64,000 nucleotides of DNA, from contig JAYODD010000001.1 in assembly GCA_038106145.1 (NCBI GenBank), positions 182,557 through 246,556 on the forward strand. Direction: 5' to 3'. The position numbers and the translations under genes are program-made. The DNA is from JBFJKD01 sp038106145. GTDB lineage: Bacteria; Pseudomonadota; Gammaproteobacteria; Pseudomonadales; Porticoccaceae. This document shows positions 36,438-45,662 of the stretch, one piece after another. The notes beneath the pieces were generated by a model. The model saw only the letters and a list, made by a program, of their open reading frames with translations. It had not been told where the DNA came from and did not search any database. Position 1 is the stretch's first letter; every line of letters begins with the position of its first letter.

Positions 36438-36620
36438 TGGTTTGATATTGTTGCAAAAGCGCGCCCAAAAAAGCTCGACGATTACCCGGTGTACAAGCGC
36501 GAACTGGAGGTCGCCAAATTGGCCGGGCCGTTGGGCTTTAATGGGGTGCGGGCCGTTCAACATCGGCGTGCCGACCATGGCCAGTGCCCGAATCGTGTTG
36601 AAATGTTGTGCTGTCCGGCG
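36438..36620 (+). pseudogene. remnant of an LLM-class (luciferase-like) gene
   Basis: A reading frame just after an in-frame TGA encodes YPVYKRELEVAKLAGPLGF, then NGVRAVQHRRADHGQCPN and VEMLC, which resembles an internal N-terminal segment of luciferase-like monooxygenases. Where the family has a Trp-Ala-Val-Glu-His-His type motif this copy reads VRAVQHRR. Similarity fades after about 36620 and the rest runs into the artefact tract. No start codon or full domain is present. Either a true decayed gene or a misjoined contig end; I cannot tell which. Confidence 0.5.
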
Positions 36621-36800
36621 CTTGGTGATACCACGTCAGTTGCACACGCCGCCCGCGAAAAAAAATCCGATTTCATACCGTATATGTGCGATGGCTGTTA
36701 CAGTTTTAACCCGGAGTGGCGCGCTGGTGAAAGAACGATATGCGCAGTATTACCGACCCCAAACAGCTATTCTAATGGCGAACCACGACATCGGGCGGGC

Positions 36801-36927
36801 GCGGGGGCCCCCCCCCCCCCCCCGCGGGGGGCGGGGAGGCGGGGGAACAGAAGGACGGCACAGAGTGGGGGGGAGCAGGGCGGGGCGGGGGGAGGGGNNN
36901 NNNNNNNGGTGGCCCCCCCCCCCCCCC
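36801..36927. other. G/C homopolymer tract with 10-N gap (36898-36907)
   Basis: Runs of up to 15-16 C and many G runs surround the ten N. Nothing like this occurs elsewhere in the window. It fits low-quality read ends at a contig join, so sequence here and order across it should not be trusted. Confidence 0.8.
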
Positions 36928-36960
36928 GGACATGGGTCAGCCGGTAAGCAGAGAAACTTC

Positions 36961-37980
36961 ATGACAGAACAGATTGGCGTCAAGCAGTTCGGACGCGTGG
37001 TACGCATTCCCACCGCCACGGGTTTTGGCGTGGGCGATATCAATAGCTATGTAATCTTGCCGGAAAAAAATTCCCGTCAGTTGGTGCTGATTGATACGGG
37101 TGTCGGTTCCGAGGATGCCTGGCAGACGTTGGCCGCGGGCCTGAGGGACTTCGGCTTCGGTATCGAAGATATTACCCTGTTGCTACTCACCCACGGGCAT
37201 ACGGACCATTATGGGCAGGCTGGACGTATTCGCGCGGTTTCCGGGTGTCAGGTCTGGGCCCACGAGGCGATTAACCTGACCCTGAGTCGCTATCTGCCGA
37301 GTGCTGAACGGGAAGCGCAGGAACGGAGCTTTCTCGCAACCCTCGGATTTAACCCGGAAGATTATGATCGGGCCTACAGCTACCGGGATTATATTCAAAG
37401 GTTAATGACTCCGTGCGAGTTCGACCACCTGCTGTGCGACGGCGAGACGGTGCCAATAAAGGGCTTTGAACTCAGGGCGGTGCATACCCCGGGACATTGT
37501 CCGGAGGAACTGATTTTTTGGCAGGAACAGACCCGGCAAATGTTTTCCGGCGATCATCTGTTGCCGGAGATTACCCCGGTATGCCTGCTGGATATCCCCG
37601 AGACGCCGGGAATACAGCGTACCCGCACCCTGATTCAGTACTATCAGTCGACCGACAAAATCAAACCCTATGCGGCCACAGCCATTTACCCCAGTCATGG
37701 GGATGTGTTTCACGACCATCTGGAGCTGATTGCGTCCTATCGGTTGTCCACCGAAAGACGCCTATTAAAAATTTCCCGTATTTTGAGCGAACATGGCGCG
37801 ATGACACCGCTCGAAGTGGGAAAAAAACTGTTCCCCAAGGTGTGGCAGGAGCAGTTGTATCCGGTAATATCCGAGATTATGGGACACTTGGATATGCTCG
37901 AAGAGGGTGGCCACGTGGCCTGTGAAGAACAGGAGGGACGGCTCTATTATACGCTGACCTCGGTTCCCGAACCGGGGTAG
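36961..37980 (+). CDS. MBL-fold metallo-hydrolase (LACTB2-like)
   Basis: The 339-aa protein has the metallo-beta-lactamase fold. LIDTGVGS is followed by LTHGHTDHYGQ (H78, H80, D82, H83), HTPGHCPEEL, SGDHLLPEI and the last His in YPSHGD, so both zinc sites look complete. The C-terminal part (about 265-335) resembles the winged-helix tail of LACTB2-like proteins. Probably a thioesterase- or lactonase-type hydrolase; substrate unknown. It starts just after the artefact tract, and an in-frame extension upstream is spurious. Confidence 0.88.
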   Translation: MTEQIGVKQFGRVVRIPTATGFGVGDINSYVILPEKNSRQLVLIDTGVGSEDAWQTLAAGLRDFGFGIEDITLLLLTHGHTDHYGQAGRIRAVSGCQVWAHEAINLTLSRYLPSAEREAQERSFLATLGFNPEDYDRAYSYRDYIQRLMTPCEFDHLLCDGETVPIKGFELRAVHTPGHCPEELIFWQEQTRQMFSGDHLLPEITPVCLLDIPETPGIQRTRTLIQYYQSTDKIKPYAATAIYPSHGDVFHDHLELIASYRLSTERRLLKISRILSEHGAMTPLEVGKKLFPKVWQEQLYPVISEIMGHLDMLEEGGHVACEEQEGRLYYTLTSVPEPG

Positions 37981-38037
37981 CGAGTAAACCCGAGTGCAAG
38001 GTTGTGCGCTGACGCGGCACACAATTGAGGAGTAGAG

Positions 38038-38262
38038 ATGATGTTGCTGTCCAAGGCCAATGAACTGATCGGTACTTCACCGGTTTCGTTCGAAGACGCC
38101 ATCGCCACCGTTGTCAAGCGTGCCAACAAAACTCTGCGCGGCGTGCGTGGTGTCGAAGTGCTGGGTAAATCAGTCAACGTTTCCGCGCTGGGCGAACTGG
38201 AATACTGCACGCGGGTGCAATTGACTTTTGCCATGGCGTTGCCGGAAAAACTGCACTGGTAA
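38038..38262 (+). CDS. dodecin-like protein
   Basis: A 74-aa protein of the dodecin fold: SFEDAIATVVKRANKTLRG on the helix and VEVLGKSVNV on the strand. Dodecins are hollow dodecamers that store and quench flavins. The C-terminal strand is longer and less like the typical dodecin than the next gene. GGAG lies before tandem ATG codons. It follows the MBL gene by 57 bp. Confidence 0.83.
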   Translation: MMLLSKANELIGTSPVSFEDAIATVVKRANKTLRGVRGVEVLGKSVNVSALGELEYCTRVQLTFAMALPEKLHW

Positions 38263-38374
38263 GGGTGGCAGCAACGAGCCGTTTTAGCTGACGCGTGCGC
38301 ACAGGCAAAGCGTGGTTAACGCGGCGTACGGGTGCGCCGCGCAATGATCAAAACTTTATTCGTGGAGCAACATC

Positions 38375-38578
38375 ATGACCGTATCCAGTGTTTCGAGAAT
38401 CACCGCAACCTCTGACAAGAGCTGGCAGGACGCACTCGAAAACGGGGTGCGCCGCGCCGCACAAACCCTGCGCGGTATCGAAGCGGTTGAGGTCCTACGC
38501 GAGAGTGCAACGGTGGAAAAAGGTGAAATCAAGGATTATGTGGTGGAATTAAAAATACTTTTCCGCCTTGAGGATTAG
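38375..38578 (+). CDS. dodecin
   Basis: A 67-aa small flavin-binding protein with the standard dodecin layout: SDKSWQDALENGVRRAAQT (helix), LRGIEAVEVLRESATVE and KDYVVELKILFRLED (strands). Likely binds FMN/FAD or riboflavin. A second, divergent dodecin-like gene sits 112 bp upstream, so the pair arose by duplication or makes different cages. Confidence 0.9.
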   Translation: MTVSSVSRITATSDKSWQDALENGVRRAAQTLRGIEAVEVLRESATVEKGEIKDYVVELKILFRLED

Positions 38579-38732
38579 CCGTCGTAAACTGTTCCCTGGC
38601 CATGAGCGGATACCGATAACGCGTGGTGAGCGTGACCGCCCAGTGCCGCCCTGACAGGGCGTGGGGACGCTTGCTGACGACCACGGTAAGCACGCCGCGC
38701 GGCGACTGCGTTACGCAATTTTGGAGAATTTT

Positions 38733-40013
38733 TTGGCAACCAAATTTTTTCACCAGCCGGGCAGGCCCGTCGTAGCGGCTTTGTTTGTCTGTCTGGGATT
38801 GTTGTATGGCATCTGGTATTCCTATTCGGTTTTCCTGGTCGCCCTGATTGACGAATTCGGTTGGTCGCGCTCGGTGACCGCCGGGGCCATGTCGGTGTTT
38901 ATCCTTGTCCATGGGTTTTTTGGCCCGGTAGCGGGGCGTCTGGTAGAGCGCTTTGGGGCGCGTCGTTTGATGATTGCCGGCGCGCTGCTGATGACCCTGG
39001 GCTTGGCAATGACGTCGCAGGTCAGCAGCTGGTGGCAGCTGTATTTGGGTTTTGGCGTGATTTCCGCTATCGGTCTGGGTGGCTGTGGCTGGGTGCCGAC
39101 GGTGGTGTTGATCGGCAAATGGTTTCCGCACCGGATCGGTTCCGCGCTGGGCATCGTTACCGCCGGGATTGGTGTCGGTATTCTTGGTCTGGTGCCACTG
39201 GTTAATCTGTTGATCGAAAGTTACGGCTGGCGCGCGGCCTTTCTGGTGCTGGCCCTGCTGGTACTGGCAATTGTCACTCCCCTCGCGGTGTACGTGCTAC
39301 GCGATCCCCAGATACCATCGAGCGGCGAGCGGGCTGGCGGCGGGACGTCTGCCGAAGTGGCGAATGCTGTAAACAGTGGCTGGACGTTAAGCAGTGCGAT
39401 CCGCTCGCGGGGATTCAGATTTGTGGCGCTGGCGTTTTTTACCGGAGGGACGATCTCGCAAATGTTGTTGATGCACCAGTTTGCTTTTATGGTGGATCAG
39501 CAGGTGGATAAAGTGCTGGCGTCGACCATCGGTGGGCTGATTGGTTTTGTCAGCGTTCCTGCCAAAATGATGTGGGGCGCGCTGTCGGATCGCCTGGGGC
39601 GGGAGCGCACCTATACGCTCGGGCTGACCTGTGTGTTTCTGTCTGTGGTCTCGTTGGCGCTGGTCTCCTGGATTCCGGGATTATGGATGCCACTGGTTTT
39701 TGCCGTCCTGGTTGGGCTAGGGTATTCGGTGCATGCGCCGCTGATTCCCGCGGTCGCCCGTGATATGTTTGCCGGACCCCGCTTCCCGACGATATTTGGC
39801 GCCATTTCCGTATTTTCTTCTCTCGGCGGCGCCACCGGCGCCTGGCTGGGTGGCGCGCTACACGATCTGTTTGGTAACTATTCACCGATGTTGGTGCTGG
39901 CGGCGGGTCTGGCTGTTATAGCGCCCTGGCTGTTGTGGATTGCAGCGCCACGGCGGCCGGAACAGCCGCCCCCCAGGGCAATAGCCGACCTGCCCGAAAC
40001 CAGAGGCGCGTAA
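38733..40013 (+). CDS. MFS transporter (oxalate/formate or monocarboxylate type)
   Basis: A 426-aa, twelve-helix major facilitator. The start is the TTG at 38733, six bases after GGAG; the frame opens upstream at 38661 without support. Seen: GIWYSYSVFLVALIDEFGWS, the loop motif GRLVERFGARRLM after helix 2, and a polar middle loop. The pattern fits carriers of organic acids. Sits in the catabolic block, so it may import its substrate. Confidence 0.87.
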   Translation: MATKFFHQPGRPVVAALFVCLGLLYGIWYSYSVFLVALIDEFGWSRSVTAGAMSVFILVHGFFGPVAGRLVERFGARRLMIAGALLMTLGLAMTSQVSSWWQLYLGFGVISAIGLGGCGWVPTVVLIGKWFPHRIGSALGIVTAGIGVGILGLVPLVNLLIESYGWRAAFLVLALLVLAIVTPLAVYVLRDPQIPSSGERAGGGTSAEVANAVNSGWTLSSAIRSRGFRFVALAFFTGGTISQMLLMHQFAFMVDQQVDKVLASTIGGLIGFVSVPAKMMWGALSDRLGRERTYTLGLTCVFLSVVSLALVSWIPGLWMPLVFAVLVGLGYSVHAPLIPAVARDMFAGPRFPTIFGAISVFSSLGGATGAWLGGALHDLFGNYSPMLVLAAGLAVIAPWLLWIAAPRRPEQPPPRAIADLPETRGA

Positions 40014-40057
40014 GGACCAAGTTAAAACCAATGGCGCCGCGACATTCGGGGTTGGCC

Positions 40058-40258
40058 ATGCAGGAAGTGCAACAGAGGGCTGCCCTTATTACCGGGGCAG
40101 CCGGTGACATCAGTCTGGGGATGGCGCGAGCGTTTTCTGCGGCCGGTGCCAGGATGATGCTCGCAGACATGGAGACGGCGCCGTTGCAGCGGGCGGAAGT
40201 CCCGTGCCAAGGGAAGCAGGAGCGTTTGACACAGCGCCCGGATCCTGGCGGGAGGTAA
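40058..40258 (+). pseudogene. truncated short-chain dehydrogenase, N-terminal fragment
   Basis: A 66-codon frame begins MQEVQQRAALITGAAG and continues DISLGMARAFSAAGARMMLADM, the first beta-alpha-beta unit of an SDR. After this the similarity ends in unrelated residues and a stop. The glycine motif is also altered (GAAGDISLG). It lies between the MFS gene and the amidohydrolase and overlaps neither. Confidence 0.6.
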
Positions 40259-40261
40259 GGT

Positions 40262-41962
40262 GTGAAGGCCTATGACATTAAAATAACTGGCGGCACTATC
40301 ATTGACGGCACAAACCGGCCTCGTTTTGAGGGGGACATTGGCATCAAAGATGGCAGGATAACCGCCATTGGCGCGGCCCCCGGTGATGCGGCCAGCGTCA
40401 TTGATGCGACGGGAAAGATTGTCTGCCCGGGGTTTGTCGACTGCCACACCCACTACGACGCCCAGGTGTTGTGGGATCGCATGATGAGCATCTCGCCATG
40501 GCATGGGGTTACCACCGTGGTGCTCGGAAACTGCGGGTTTGGCATAGCGCCGGTGCGGCCCAGGGATCGCGACACGATGATCCGGACCCTGGAGAATGTC
40601 GAAGGGATGGATGCCAGTGCGCTGGCGGCGGGGCTCGGCGAGGACTGGCCGTTTGAAACATTTCCCCAATACCTGGATGCTTTGGAAAAGCGGGGCGTCG
40701 GCGTTAACGTGGGGGTGCTTATCGGCCATACACCGGTGCGTCTCTACGTGATGGGCGCTGATGCCAGCGAACGCACGGCCACCGCCGCCGAGGTGCAGCA
40801 GATGTGCGACATCGTCCGCGAAGCGTTGCGGGCCGGGGCGTTGGGGTTTGCGTCTTCCAAGTCACCGACCCACGTCGGCGCCGGTGGCAAGCCGGTGCCC
40901 AGTCGGCTCGCGGATTACCGGACCGAAACACTGGAGATAGCCCGGGTTATCGGTGCCGAGGGCAGAGGCATGATTCAGTCGACCATCGGCGGCGATGTGT
41001 TGCACGATCAGTTTGCGGAAATGGCGCAGGTCGCTAATTGCAATGTCACCTGGACAGCGCTGCTGCAGGGCGCGTCTCTGGGTGGCGGCGACCATCATCA
41101 GCAGTTAAAGAAATCGGCGGAACTGGCCGCGACAGGCGCCCGCGTGTTTCCGCAGGTAACCCCCCGCGCCCTCAGTTTTGAAATGACGTTCAAGGCGCCC
41201 TTTCTGTTTGAAAGCCTGAATATCTTCAAGCCGGTATCCGCTGCCGATCTGGAGGGGCGCAAGGAAATTTATCGGGATCCCCAGTTTCGCGCGGGGTTCA
41301 AGGCGGCCATCGACAGGGGTGAATCGACGGTGCTGGGCGGCTGGTCAAAAACGGTCATTTCGTTCTACCCGCCGGACCCTTCCCTGGAGGAGCAGTTGCT
41401 GTTTGCGGTCGCCGGACAACGCGGAATCCACCCGGTGGATGTAATACTCGATCTGGCGCTGGACAGTAATCTTGCGCTGCGCACCCGCATGCCGGTAGCG
41501 AATTATGATGAAGATGAAGTAGAACGCATGCTCAAGGATCCCAATGTGGTGCTGGGTCTGTCCGACGGTGGCGCCCACGCCAGTCAGCTGTGCGACGCCT
41601 GTTACTCGACGTATTTACTCGGCCACTGGGTGCGCGAGAAAAAAATATTTGATCTCGAATACGCAATCTGGATGTTGACGGCCCGGGTCGCGGACGTATG
41701 CCAGATACCCGATCGGGGTCGACTCGCGGTCGGCCTTGCGGCGGACGTGGTAGTGTTTGATGCGGCCACGGTGGGCGCGGGTAAGCTGGAGCGAGTGCAC
41801 GATTTTCCGGCGGGCGCGGACCGCCTGATAGCTCAGGCGAACGGCATTGAATCGGTTATCGTGAACGGCGTACTGCTGCGGCAAAACAATTGTGACCAAG
41901 TTGACCCGATTAGGGGCGTGCTTCCCGGCAAGGTGTTGAGAACGCGGCCAGCCGCGATTTGA
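40262..41962 (+). CDS. N-acyl-D-amino-acid deacylase-type amidohydrolase
   Basis: The 566-aa metal-dependent hydrolase begins at a GTG just after GGGAGGTAAGG. Seen: the metal motif CPGFVDCHTHYDAQ (about 55-68), LGNCGFGIAPVRP (typical of D-aminoacylases), GALGFASS, the histidine of VLIGHTPVRL, and the late LSDGGAHASQLCD. It likely hydrolyses an N-acyl or amide bond. In this cluster it may act on a cyclic amide or other intermediate rather than amino acids. Confidence 0.87.
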   Translation: MKAYDIKITGGTIIDGTNRPRFEGDIGIKDGRITAIGAAPGDAASVIDATGKIVCPGFVDCHTHYDAQVLWDRMMSISPWHGVTTVVLGNCGFGIAPVRPRDRDTMIRTLENVEGMDASALAAGLGEDWPFETFPQYLDALEKRGVGVNVGVLIGHTPVRLYVMGADASERTATAAEVQQMCDIVREALRAGALGFASSKSPTHVGAGGKPVPSRLADYRTETLEIARVIGAEGRGMIQSTIGGDVLHDQFAEMAQVANCNVTWTALLQGASLGGGDHHQQLKKSAELAATGARVFPQVTPRALSFEMTFKAPFLFESLNIFKPVSAADLEGRKEIYRDPQFRAGFKAAIDRGESTVLGGWSKTVISFYPPDPSLEEQLLFAVAGQRGIHPVDVILDLALDSNLALRTRMPVANYDEDEVERMLKDPNVVLGLSDGGAHASQLCDACYSTYLLGHWVREKKIFDLEYAIWMLTARVADVCQIPDRGRLAVGLAADVVVFDAATVGAGKLERVHDFPAGADRLIAQANGIESVIVNGVLLRQNNCDQVDPIRGVLPGKVLRTRPAAI

Positions 41963-42163
41963 ACCTGGTAAAGTCAGGTAAGACGCGCTGGTTAACGCCT
42001 CCTATGGTCAGGGTGGGGAGCCTGAGTGATCGCGCCAAACGGATTTGCCAAAAATAGATGCCCTGTGGACGCTTCCCCATCTTTTTCCGGCATCGCCGGT
42101 TTCTTTTGTCTATTCTGTCAATGCACGTCATTACCACTTAATCACTAACAGCGGGGGAAAGGT

Positions 42164-43144
42164 ATGCAGTATCGCATTCTGGGTAACAGTGGCGAACGCG
42201 TGTCGGCGGTGGGATTGGGCTGTATGCCAATGTCCAACTTTTACGGCCCTGCGGACGAAAAGGAATCTATCGCGACATTGCGGCGTGCCGTTGCGCTGGG
42301 CCTGAATTTTTTTGACACCGCCGACGTTTATGGGCGCGGACACAACGAGGAACTGATTGGCAGGGCGTTCGCGCAGCACCGCAAGCAGATATTCCTCGCC
42401 ACAAAGTTTGGTATCGCGGGGGTGACACCACGGCCACAGGGGGGCTTCGAATTTAATATCGACGGGCGGCCGGAGTATGTCAAACAGGCCTGTGACCGCA
42501 GTCTGGCCAGGCTTGGGGTAGAGTGTATTGATCTGTACTACCAGCACCGCGTCGATCCGCAAGTGCCGATTGAAGAAACGGTGGGCGCCATGGCGGATTT
42601 GGTCAGGGCCGGCAAGGTTCGCTACCTCGGGTTGTCCGAGGCTTCCGCCGATCCGGCGTTGATTCGCCGTGCCCACGCGGTGCACCCCATCGCGGCGTTG
42701 CAGAGCGAGTATTCCCTGTGGACGCGGGATCCCGAGCCACAAGTGTTGCCAGTGTGCGCGGAGCTAAATATCGCCTTTATCCCCTTTAGCCCACTGGGTA
42801 GGGGGTTCCTCACTGGGACCCTGAGCTCCACGGATGAATTAAGTGATGGCGATTTTCGCAAATCCAACCCGCGCTTTATGCCCGGCCATCTCGAGCGCAA
42901 TCTGAAACTGGCGGAAAAAATTAAGGCATTGGCGGCGGCGCGCGCCTGTACCCCGGCACAGCTGGCGTTGGCGTGGTTATTGGCTCAGGGGGATCAGATT
43001 ATTCCGATTCCGGGCACGCGACGTAGCCGCCATCTGGAGGATAATATTGCCGCCGCGGAAATTTCGTTAAACCCGCGAGAAATAAAAACCATTGCCGAGT
43101 TTTTTCCGCCCGGCGCCGCCAGTGGCGAACGCTACGCGCCCTGA
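42164..43144 (+). CDS. aldo/keto reductase
   Basis: The 326-aa NADPH-dependent (alpha/beta)8-barrel enzyme. Seen: GLGCMPMSNFYG, FFDTADVYGRGHNEELIG (catalytic D and Y), the lysine in IFLATKFG, LDLYYQHR-type strand (DLYYQHRVDP), and IPIPGTRRSRHLEDN for NADP. Reduces aldehydes or ketones; specific substrate unknown. Preceded by AGGGGGAAA-like ribosome-binding sequence; 201 bp separate it from the amidohydrolase. Confidence 0.92.
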   Translation: MQYRILGNSGERVSAVGLGCMPMSNFYGPADEKESIATLRRAVALGLNFFDTADVYGRGHNEELIGRAFAQHRKQIFLATKFGIAGVTPRPQGGFEFNIDGRPEYVKQACDRSLARLGVECIDLYYQHRVDPQVPIEETVGAMADLVRAGKVRYLGLSEASADPALIRRAHAVHPIAALQSEYSLWTRDPEPQVLPVCAELNIAFIPFSPLGRGFLTGTLSSTDELSDGDFRKSNPRFMPGHLERNLKLAEKIKALAAARACTPAQLALAWLLAQGDQIIPIPGTRRSRHLEDNIAAAEISLNPREIKTIAEFFPPGAASGERYAP

Positions 43145-43527
43145 CGACCAGAATCGCTGGGCCGGGAACCGCGGCGGTGGACAGTGGTAAAGCGCCTGGG
43201 CTAAACTTTTCGAAGCTACCCAGGGGTAAATAAACGCGCCGCTTATTTGCGAATGTTTTGAGTCAGGCAGTTCCCGCTTGAGTATGCAGGACGGAACTGC
43301 CGTGCATGCAGGCCGCCGATGGCGTTCGCGATGGGGCAGAACTTGATGCCGATGGCCGTGCGCCCATGGCGATATTGAATCAGAACCTTAACCGGTCGAG
43401 CAAAGAGCGCTGGTTAGCGGCGCTATTTTGCGCCTGGACCGGGGTACGCTCCGACGGCCCGGCAGGGCGATCAATCAGTCCTTAATCAAACTGCGTTTAA
43501 ACTTCCTCCAATAGAAAGGAACAGACA
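43145..43527. other. intergenic region without recognised features
   Basis: These 383 bp between the aldo/keto reductase and the next SDR contain no open frame of note, repeat or clear promoter. AAGGAAC just before 43528 is the ribosome-binding site of the SDR. Confidence 0.6.
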
Positions 43528-44289
43528 ATGAATGTAGCGGGTCAGTGCGCCGTTATTACCGGCGGTGCCTCGGGATTGGGTGCCGGTGCGGCGCGTGTAT
43601 TCAGTCAGGCGGGGGGTAAATGCGCACTGCTGGACCGCAACCTGGAACTGGCCACCGCGTTAGCGGCCGAGTTGGGAGGTATTGCCATTGAGTGCGATGT
43701 CGTGGATGGCCCTGGGGTCGAGGCGGCATTGGCGCAGGTCGTCGAGAAACTCGGTACGCCACGTATTCTGTTAAATGCGGCGGGTATCGATGTGGCGGTG
43801 CGCACCGCCGGGGCGAAGGGTGCCCATCCCCTCGATGACTTTGAGCGGGTGATTCGGGTTAATTTAACCGGAAGCTTCAATGTTGCCCGGCTGGTTGCCC
43901 AGGGACTGATCGGCACTGATCCGGTGACGGATGACGGTGAGCGTGGCGTGATTATTAATATCGCGTCGGTGGTCGCTCAGGACGGCCCGCTGGGACAGGT
44001 TGCCTATGCAGCCTCGAAGGCGGGCGTACAGGGTATGACCCTGCCGATGGCACGGGATCTCGCGCCCTTCGGTATTCGCGTGATGACCATCGCGCCCGGC
44101 ATGTTTGAAACGCCTCTCGCCAGCGGTATTCCGCAGGACTGGATAGCGCGGATTATTCCCACGGTGCCCTTTCCCAAACGCTGGGGCAATCCCCTCGAGT
44201 TTGGCGCGCTGGCGTTGCATATTTGTCAAAACCCGATGCTCAACGGTGAAATGATTCGCCTCGACGGCGCCATTCGCATGGGGAACTGA
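43528..44289 (+). CDS. SDR, 3-hydroxyacyl-CoA dehydrogenase type 2-like
   Basis: A 253-aa classical SDR with TGGASGLGAGAARVF, ECDVVD, LNAAGI, INIASVVAQDG and the catalytic YAASK. The opening motif, the long variable loop around VRTAGAKGAHPLDDFERVI and the MFETPLASGIP segment match the HSD17B10-like family that oxidises 3-hydroxyacyl-CoA. It may serve beta-oxidation of branched or cyclic acyl-CoAs. Confidence 0.88.
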   Translation: MNVAGQCAVITGGASGLGAGAARVFSQAGGKCALLDRNLELATALAAELGGIAIECDVVDGPGVEAALAQVVEKLGTPRILLNAAGIDVAVRTAGAKGAHPLDDFERVIRVNLTGSFNVARLVAQGLIGTDPVTDDGERGVIINIASVVAQDGPLGQVAYAASKAGVQGMTLPMARDLAPFGIRVMTIAPGMFETPLASGIPQDWIARIIPTVPFPKRWGNPLEFGALALHICQNPMLNGEMIRLDGAIRMGN

Positions 44290-44374
44290 TGGTCGAGAGT
44301 GGCAGTTCGTCACGGGTCGGGCTGCGGACATCGAACCGCAAGTCAGTGTGGGGGGGTGCAACGGCGATGCTGAT

Positions 44375-45130
44375 TTAAGTGGGCGCCTGATCCACTTCGG
44401 TAGTGGCGCAAGGGTGCAACTCCAGGGTCTGTATGCGGACACCGATACGCACGCCGAGGGCCCGCCAGACAAAGTAGAAAGCCACAAAATAAACGTTTAA
44501 CCCTAGCGCGAAACCCCATTCAAGGGCGTCTTCAATCTGATCGTAAGCGGGGTAAAAACCATCGAGCAGCAGACTGATTACGCCGGTTAAGACCAGGATT
44601 GCACAAATTCCGCTGAGCACCGGTGTCGGCCACACTGGAAACTGGCGGGGGTAGGCGCGGCGCAAGTTACGCAACTGCAGGGCCAACAATAGCTGCGCCA
44701 GATAGGTGAGAGTAAAAGATAGCAGAGCACCGACGCGACGCAGGGGCCGATAGGCATCGCCCTCGATACCCAGCGCGACGGTATAGATCACCAGGAACAG
44801 GGCGGCGGTGATGCCCAGGCGCCCCATCCAGCGCGTTATGGGATTGTCCCACGGCGCCCCGAATTGTTGTAACCAGCGGGTCGCGATCGTCCAGAATGCC
44901 GCAATGATAATCGCGGCTGGAATAATCAGCCCTTTGAACACCAGCATCTCCGGCACTTGCCGGCCGGTGGCGCTGATCGAGGTACAGCTGTCGATATAAG
45001 GATTGCACCAGGGCAGGTGCCCGACGCTTGCGGCGATCACAAAGCACAGATGGTAGGTGGTGAGGGGTAACAGCCCCGCGACCAGTGGCAGCCAGGTGAG
45101 ATGTACCGGAGTTCGCGTGTTCATCGTCAT
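44375..45130 (-). CDS. Frag1/DRAM/Sfk1-like multi-pass membrane protein
   Basis: About 251 aa with six hydrophobic segments. The first loop reads LPWCNPYIDSCTSISATGR, which is the signature of the Frag1/DRAM family. Role in bacteria is unknown. ATG at 45130 or 45124 are equally possible starts; a TTG at 45136 is also in frame. Runs opposite to its neighbours. Confidence 0.7.
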   Translation of the reverse strand: MTMNTRTPVHLTWLPLVAGLLPLTTYHLCFVIAASVGHLPWCNPYIDSCTSISATGRQVPEMLVFKGLIIPAAIIIAAFWTIATRWLQQFGAPWDNPITRWMGRLGITAALFLVIYTVALGIEGDAYRPLRRVGALLSFTLTYLAQLLLALQLRNLRRAYPRQFPVWPTPVLSGICAILVLTGVISLLLDGFYPAYDQIEDALEWGFALGLNVYFVAFYFVWRALGVRIGVRIQTLELHPCATTEVDQAPT

Positions 45131-45301
45131 CGCCAAGCTAGCGCGTCAGTGGGACGCTGTAAAGCGCTGCGGCATAAAAATATCGCCGCAGTTGCGGGTC
45201 AATTTGACGAATCCGGAATCGTTAACTATGTTTATAAGGCATTTGTCGAGCGTTCATTCCAGTGTCCGTCTAGTTATCTTTGCGCAACAGAGGTGCCGGT
45301 T

Positions 45302-45619
45302 ATGAAACTAACAATCGCAGTGCTTTTAACGCTGTTGTTCGCCCCCTTTATGTCGAGTGCATCGGCGACTGAAAACAGGGTAGCCCCCGCTGCTGCGGTG
45401 GAGAGAGCCCGAGTGATTGCCGCGGAGAAAAAAGACGCGGCCCCCGGGCGCCTGGTGGCGCCGACGGGTGATGCCCGTGGCAAGAAATGCGGTATGCACG
45501 GCGATACGGTGTATGCCAATGCCTGCGGACCCTCCTTTATCAGTTCCTGTCAAAATGGATTTACCTGTCACGACCCGATTGCCAATCCGGAATGTAATTA
45601 CGGGGAGTGCAAGGACTGA
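45302..45619 (+). CDS. secreted six-cysteine small protein, unknown function
   Basis: A 105-aa protein with a signal peptide (LTIAVLLTLLFAPFMSSASA, cleavage near 22). An Ala/Glu-rich stretch follows, then a C-terminal cysteine cluster at 63, 75, 83, 89, 98 and 103, including KKCGMHGD and CQNGFTCHD. An even number of cysteines in an exported protein suggests three disulfides. GAGGTG lies before the ATG. No known family is recognised. Confidence 0.68.
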   Translation: MKLTIAVLLTLLFAPFMSSASATENRVAPAAAVERARVIAAEKKDAAPGRLVAPTGDARGKKCGMHGDTVYANACGPSFISSCQNGFTCHDPIANPECNYGECKD

Positions 45620-45662
45620 CGAGGGCTCTGTCGTCCAATTCTGTGGGCGGAGACGATTGCGG

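Larger units (their letters stand above)
36114..36960. other. 847-bp region with a decayed gene and poor-quality sequence
   Basis: From 36114 to about 36350 nothing is recognisable. A dyad at 36357 and the luciferase-like remnant at 36438 follow, then a long G/C homopolymer tract with ten N. The stretch 36801-36927 looks like a sequencing artefact. Confidence 0.7.

Noticed and set aside
36801..36927. G-quadruplex or CpG-like regulatory tract
   Set aside because: Homopolymer pattern next to ten N is far more likely a read-quality artefact.
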